This document shows, in pieces, positions 31,203 through 33,815 of a stretch of DNA of 33,815 nucleotides. The translations under genes were made by a program, and so were the position numbers. The notes beneath the pieces are model-generated. The model was not told the origin of the DNA. It searched no databases and was given only the letters and a program-made list of their open reading frames with translations. The stretch's first letter is position 1; every line of letters starts with the position of its first letter. Source of the DNA: Actinomycetota bacterium (GTDB lineage: Bacteria > Actinomycetota > CADDZG01 > WHSQ01); the NCBI GenBank assembly GCA_009379915.1, contig WHSV01000033.1, forward strand, positions 1-33,815, written 5' to 3'.

Positions 31203-31324
31203 GCGGGTGTGGGCTCCTTCTCCGGCCTCTTCTCGGGCTCGGGTTGGCGAACGGGCTTCGGCGTCCTGATCGGGTCCTCGGCCGGCTCCACCAGGATGGC
31301 GGGCTTCTCCTTGCCAGTGTTCAT
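31199..31324 (-). CDS. Small Pro/Glu/Lys-rich protein, translationally coupled
   Basis: 41 residues from ATG 31324, with GGGGAG 5 nt upstream. The sequence (NTGKEKPAILVEPAEDPI, then repeated Pro-Glu/Lys) is low in complexity and has no membrane segment or Cys. Its TGA overlaps the GTG of the next gene (GTGA), so the pair is coupled. Codon choice and a well-placed ribosome-binding site argue that it is real; the frame also extends to 31384, but with a weaker start. Function unknown. Confidence 0.55.
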   Translation of the reverse strand: MNTGKEKPAILVEPAEDPIRTPKPVRQPEPEKRPEKEPTPA

Positions 31325-31447
31325 CGGCTCCCCCTGAAATTGGGTTCGGCTTCTTATTGCGGGGTGCGCCATCTCATTCTGCACCCTCCGCCGTTTTTCC
31401 CTTACCCCCGGTTATTCAGGAGTTCTCGCGGGGGGCCAAATTTCCTT

Positions 31448-32674
31448 TCACCGGTGGCTCAAGTGACAGCGAGTGTCCACTTTGGGTGGTGCATCGGCGC
31501 GATCCTCGGGAGCTTTAAGTCCGGCGGCGATCCCTTGCACGATTGCGTCCTCGGTCGACTTGCTCGAGTTGCGCGACAGGATTGCGAACTCCGCCGTTCC
31601 CACGTGACGAAGTCGCACCCACCCCACCAGGGCCGAGGCCCCGTTCCACAGAGTCCCGGTCTTCGCGTGCAAGCCGAGTCCCTCGAGTCTGGCTGCGAGT
31701 GTTCCCTGTCCGGGACCCGGTAACGAGAGGCGAAGAGCGCGACCCCAAGGTTGCCGGCGCGCGTGTTCGAGCAGAGTGACGAGGCCGCCGGCGCTCACTC
31801 GGTTCGCGTAGGAGAGGCCGGAGGAGTCGTGGGCGATGAGATCGACGCCGCGGCGCGCAGCTAACTGCTCTATCGCCCTAGCTCCCTTCGACATCGTGCC
31901 CGGTCCTTCGAAGGTGCGAGCGCCGAGCAACTTGCCGAGCATCTCCGCGTAGAAGTTGGACGAGGTGACGTTCATGTGAGTCACCAGAGTTCGAAGCGGC
32001 GCAGACCTAACGCGCGTCACGACTCGCGCCCGTGCTGGGACGCGGCCCGATCTCGCTCGCCCGTCGACCTGAATCCCCCGGCTCTCGAGTGCGTAGGTGA
32101 GCGAGGCCCCGAGGGCCAGCGGTGGGTTCGGCATTCCGTTTCCGTCGATCGCAAGGGCCGTCGGTCGGTTCGCGAAGTCACGGCTCCAGGGTTGCCAACC
32201 GGGAGCGTTCCAGTCGTTCGCGAACGATGACGAGTCGACGACCACGGCTCCCCCGACTCGTTTGATGCCTGCTCGCCGGATGCGGTTCGCCAGGCGACCA
32301 ACGCCGGTGTGGGTCGAGTCTCCCCATCCCGAGACCATGGACGGGTCACCTCCGCCGGCGACCCAGAGGTTGCCGATCGCTCCACTGCTCTTGTTGCTCG
32401 ATGCCCGGGTCTTGATGCGATGCGCGGGTCCGAGCTCGTCGAACAGGGCCATGCTGAGGAGAACCTTCTGGACCGACGCGGGAGTGCGCAGTTGGTCAGC
32501 CGAGTGCTCGTACAGAGTCCTACCGCGCGCGGCCACTGCGACCGAGACGTCACTGCCGCGCGCAACCGCGTCGAGCTCACTTGAGGCAGCTTTGGCAGCG
32601 GCGCTGACCGAACCGCCAACCAACGATGCGGCAGCGAGCAGCGCGACCCAGGTGAGCCCGCGACGGATCCTCAT
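31448..32674 (-). CDS. D-alanyl-D-alanine carboxypeptidase, PBP4/DacB (S13) type
   Basis: 408 residues from ATG 32674 (a GTG directly before it is the alternative start). Signal peptide with a basic start and GLTWVALLAAASLVGGSVSA. The penicillin-binding triad is present: SxxK Ser67-Val-Gln-Lys70 in TPASVQKV, SSN in VTSSNFYAEML, and KTG in HAKTGTLW. S13 enzymes trim or cleave peptidoglycan stem peptides and cross-links in the cell envelope. TCTAAT ends 6 nt before the ATG, so the mRNA may be leaderless. A CTAATTAG palindrome at 32678-32685 overlaps this -10. Confidence 0.9.
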   Translation of the reverse strand: MRIRRGLTWVALLAAASLVGGSVSAAAKAASSELDAVARGSDVSVAVAARGRTLYEHSADQLRTPASVQKVLLSMALFDELGPAHRIKTRASSNKSSGAIGNLWVAGGGDPSMVSGWGDSTHTGVGRLANRIRRAGIKRVGGAVVVDSSSFANDWNAPGWQPWSRDFANRPTALAIDGNGMPNPPLALGASLTYALESRGIQVDGRARSGRVPARARVVTRVRSAPLRTLVTHMNVTSSNFYAEMLGKLLGARTFEGPGTMSKGARAIEQLAARRGVDLIAHDSSGLSYANRVSAGGLVTLLEHARRQPWGRALRLSLPGPGQGTLAARLEGLGLHAKTGTLWNGASALVGWVRLRHVGTAEFAILSRNSSKSTEDAIVQGIAAGLKAPEDRADAPPKVDTRCHLSHR

Positions 32675-32713
32675 CACCTAATTAGACGAACCCCGCGGGA
32701 CCCGGGTTCGGGT

Positions 32714-33406
32714 CTACGCTCGCAGTCCCTCGGAGGCGCAAAGGTCGCTCGTCTCGATCGCCAGTCCACCGTCGTCCGCCTGGACAAGGCCGAAGGTAGC
32801 GATCACTCTGCCGGCGCGCACAACGCGGACGGTCGGTACCTCCGCCTCGGGATATCCGGCGACCTCGACGACATCTTCGGGACCCAGTCCCTTGACTCCG
32901 TCCTTGACCAGCTCGACGGGGTCCTTACTAAGTCCATCACCCAGCGGGTACGCAAAATCGCTGATCGTGCTCTGCCCCATCGAGCCCGGCTCGCACTCGG
33001 TATCGGTGGAGATCCAGTGTCCTTCCGGATCCACGAGCTCGAGGTCGTATTTCACCGGTTTCCTGTCGCTCTCGTGTTGGCTGTAGGGATAGCACGCAAC
33101 TTTCATCTTGCCCGGCGGCACAGTGACGACCTCCTCGTGCCGCCCCTCGTCCACGTCGAGGCCCAGGCCGAAGAAGCTCGTCGGTTCTCCCGCTCGGTTC
33201 TCGATATCGAGATGAACTCCGTCGGGTTGCACCTCCACGACCGGAGTCCACAGGCGCGTTTCACCCTCCTCGGTGCAGACGATCTCCACGAAGGGGGCGG
33301 CGACCGGCCGGCCCTCCCGGGGTTCCGGGCTAGAGGGCTCCACTCCGCAGCCCGCCAGTACAAGCAGTGTGATCGCTAGGCCAAGTCTCATCCCGCCATA
33401 CATCAT
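32714..33406 (-). CDS. Lipoprotein of unknown function
   Basis: 230 residues from ATG 33406 (AAGGG close upstream; further ATGs at residues 2 and 6). Signal peptide MRLGLAITLLVLAGC with lipobox LAGC, then a short Pro/Glu linker. The mature part has VEVQPDGVHLDIENRAGEPTSFFGLG, a beta-sandwich-like pattern suggestive of an immunoglobulin or cupredoxin-type fold without the copper ligands, and paired Cys in VACYPY, TECEPG and DLCASEG. I do not recognise the family. It lies alone, 39 nt upstream of dacB on the same strand. Confidence 0.75.
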   Translation of the reverse strand: MMYGGMRLGLAITLLVLAGCGVEPSSPEPREGRPVAAPFVEIVCTEEGETRLWTPVVEVQPDGVHLDIENRAGEPTSFFGLGLDVDEGRHEEVVTVPPGKMKVACYPYSQHESDRKPVKYDLELVDPEGHWISTDTECEPGSMGQSTISDFAYPLGDGLSKDPVELVKDGVKGLGPEDVVEVAGYPEAEVPTVRVVRAGRVIATFGLVQADDGGLAIETSDLCASEGLRA

Positions 33407-33440
33407 GGCCCTTGGACGAGCCTAGTGACTCCAGAGTTCC

Positions 33441-33815
33441 TCAGGACTCGATGTTGTGCATCACGTGCTTGATCCGCGTGTAGTCCTCGAGCCCGTACAT
33501 CGAGAGGTCCTTGCCGTAGCCCGAGTGCTTGAATCCTCCGTGAGGCATCTCGGAGAGGAAGGGGATGTGAGTGTTGATCCAGACGCACCCGAAGTCGAGA
33601 CCCCTCGACATGCGCATCGCGCGGCCGTGGTCCTTGGTCCAGACGCTCGCCGACAGTCCGTACTCGACGTCGTTCGCCCAGGTCAGCGCCTTGTCCTCGT
33701 CGTCGAAGTGCTGCACCGTGATGACCGGTCCGAAGATCTCCTGCTGGATCATCTCGTCGGTCTGTCGCAGGCCGGCGACGACGGTCGGTTCGATGAAGAA
33801 TCCGTCGCGCTCGAC
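33441..33815 (-). CDS. Aldehyde dehydrogenase, C-terminal part (runs off the window)
   Basis: The last 124 residues plus stop are visible; the N-terminal part, with the catalytic Cys and Glu, is beyond the window end. EIFGPVITVQHFDDEDKALTWANDVEYGLSASVWTKD is the conserved bridging region and GGFKHSGYGKDLSMYGLEDYT the oligomerisation motif. The SMYGLEDYT ending is typical of gamma-aminobutyraldehyde / betaine-aldehyde dehydrogenases, so polyamine or betaine metabolism is possible. It is a different subfamily from the complete aldehyde dehydrogenase at 4255-5838. Confidence 0.9.
   Translation of the reverse strand, partial: VERDGFFIEPTVVAGLRQTDEMIQQEIFGPVITVQHFDDEDKALTWANDVEYGLSASVWTKDHGRAMRMSRGLDFGCVWINTHIPFLSEMPHGGFKHSGYGKDLSMYGLEDYTRIKHVMHNIES

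Noticed and set aside
27736-32685. CTAATTAG palindrome at 27736 and 32678, both upstream of minus-strand envelope/secreted enzymes
   Set aside because: An 8-bp AT-rich palindrome is too short to claim, and distances to the starts differ (about 70 nt and 4 nt).

Overview
The window reads as a chromosomal segment of an uncultivated-type, high-GC actinobacterium (Actinomycetota). The case rests on the SUF set sufB / sufD-Rieske-sufC-sufS-sufU, many GTG/TTG starts, several start codons placed 6-7 nt after a TANNNT -10 hexamer (leaderless transcription), GerMN/Gmad2 lipoproteins, a zinc-ribbon MscL and a coiled-coil actinobacterial hypothetical. The class cannot be fixed from sequence alone. No rRNA, tRNA, prophage, insertion sequence or CRISPR was seen.

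Layout: 1-1712 (+) holds the 3' end of a primary-type sigma factor, a stand-alone Lrp/AsnC ligand-binding (RAM) protein and thiI. 1797-3592 (+) is a PhoX-type phosphatase gene broken by three frame changes. 3593-4254 is non-coding, with a terminator and degenerate stem-loop repeats. 4255-9043 (-) holds an aldehyde dehydrogenase, a MoaD-like/Tag DNA-glycosylase fusion, a two-domain rhodanese with its winged-helix regulator, a lipoprotein and a DUF983 protein. 9091-13158 (-) is sufD-Rieske-sufC-sufS-sufU. Divergent from it is an EamA transporter (13304-14230, +). Then come a sarcosine-oxidase-like flavoprotein and an acyl-CoA ligase (-), a small GlsB/YeaQ-type membrane protein (+) and sufB (-), cut off from the rest of suf by about 4.5 kb. 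19250-22684 (-) holds a PIG-L deacetylase with a curious leader ORF, a double UspA protein, a hotdog thioesterase, a GGDEF protein and a small unknown. MscL (+), a GerMN/Gmad2 lipoprotein (-) and two unknown + strand genes follow. 26042-26688 is a 113-bp tandem array between convergent genes. 26789-33815 holds a secreted trypsin-like protease, a VOC protein, an AI-2E-type permease with a flavodoxin-like reductase, a CBS protein, a small coupled gene pair, a DacB-type carboxypeptidase, a lipoprotein and the C-terminal part of an aldehyde dehydrogenase.

A sulfur / Fe-S theme links much of the window: ThiI, rhodanese, the MoaD-like carrier domain and the SUF machinery. The same palindrome TTAGG-N4-CCTAA lies in the sufB promoter and in the sufD/EamA divergent promoter region, so the split suf locus is probably still co-regulated. 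The strongest oddities are the MoaD-Tag fusion, which retains the carrier-type Gly-Gly at the domain junction, the shared suf palindrome, the 113-bp array with nested 9-bp repeats, the duplicated gene start ahead of the PIG-L gene, and a 21-bp palindrome repeated upstream of the UspA and PIG-L genes.
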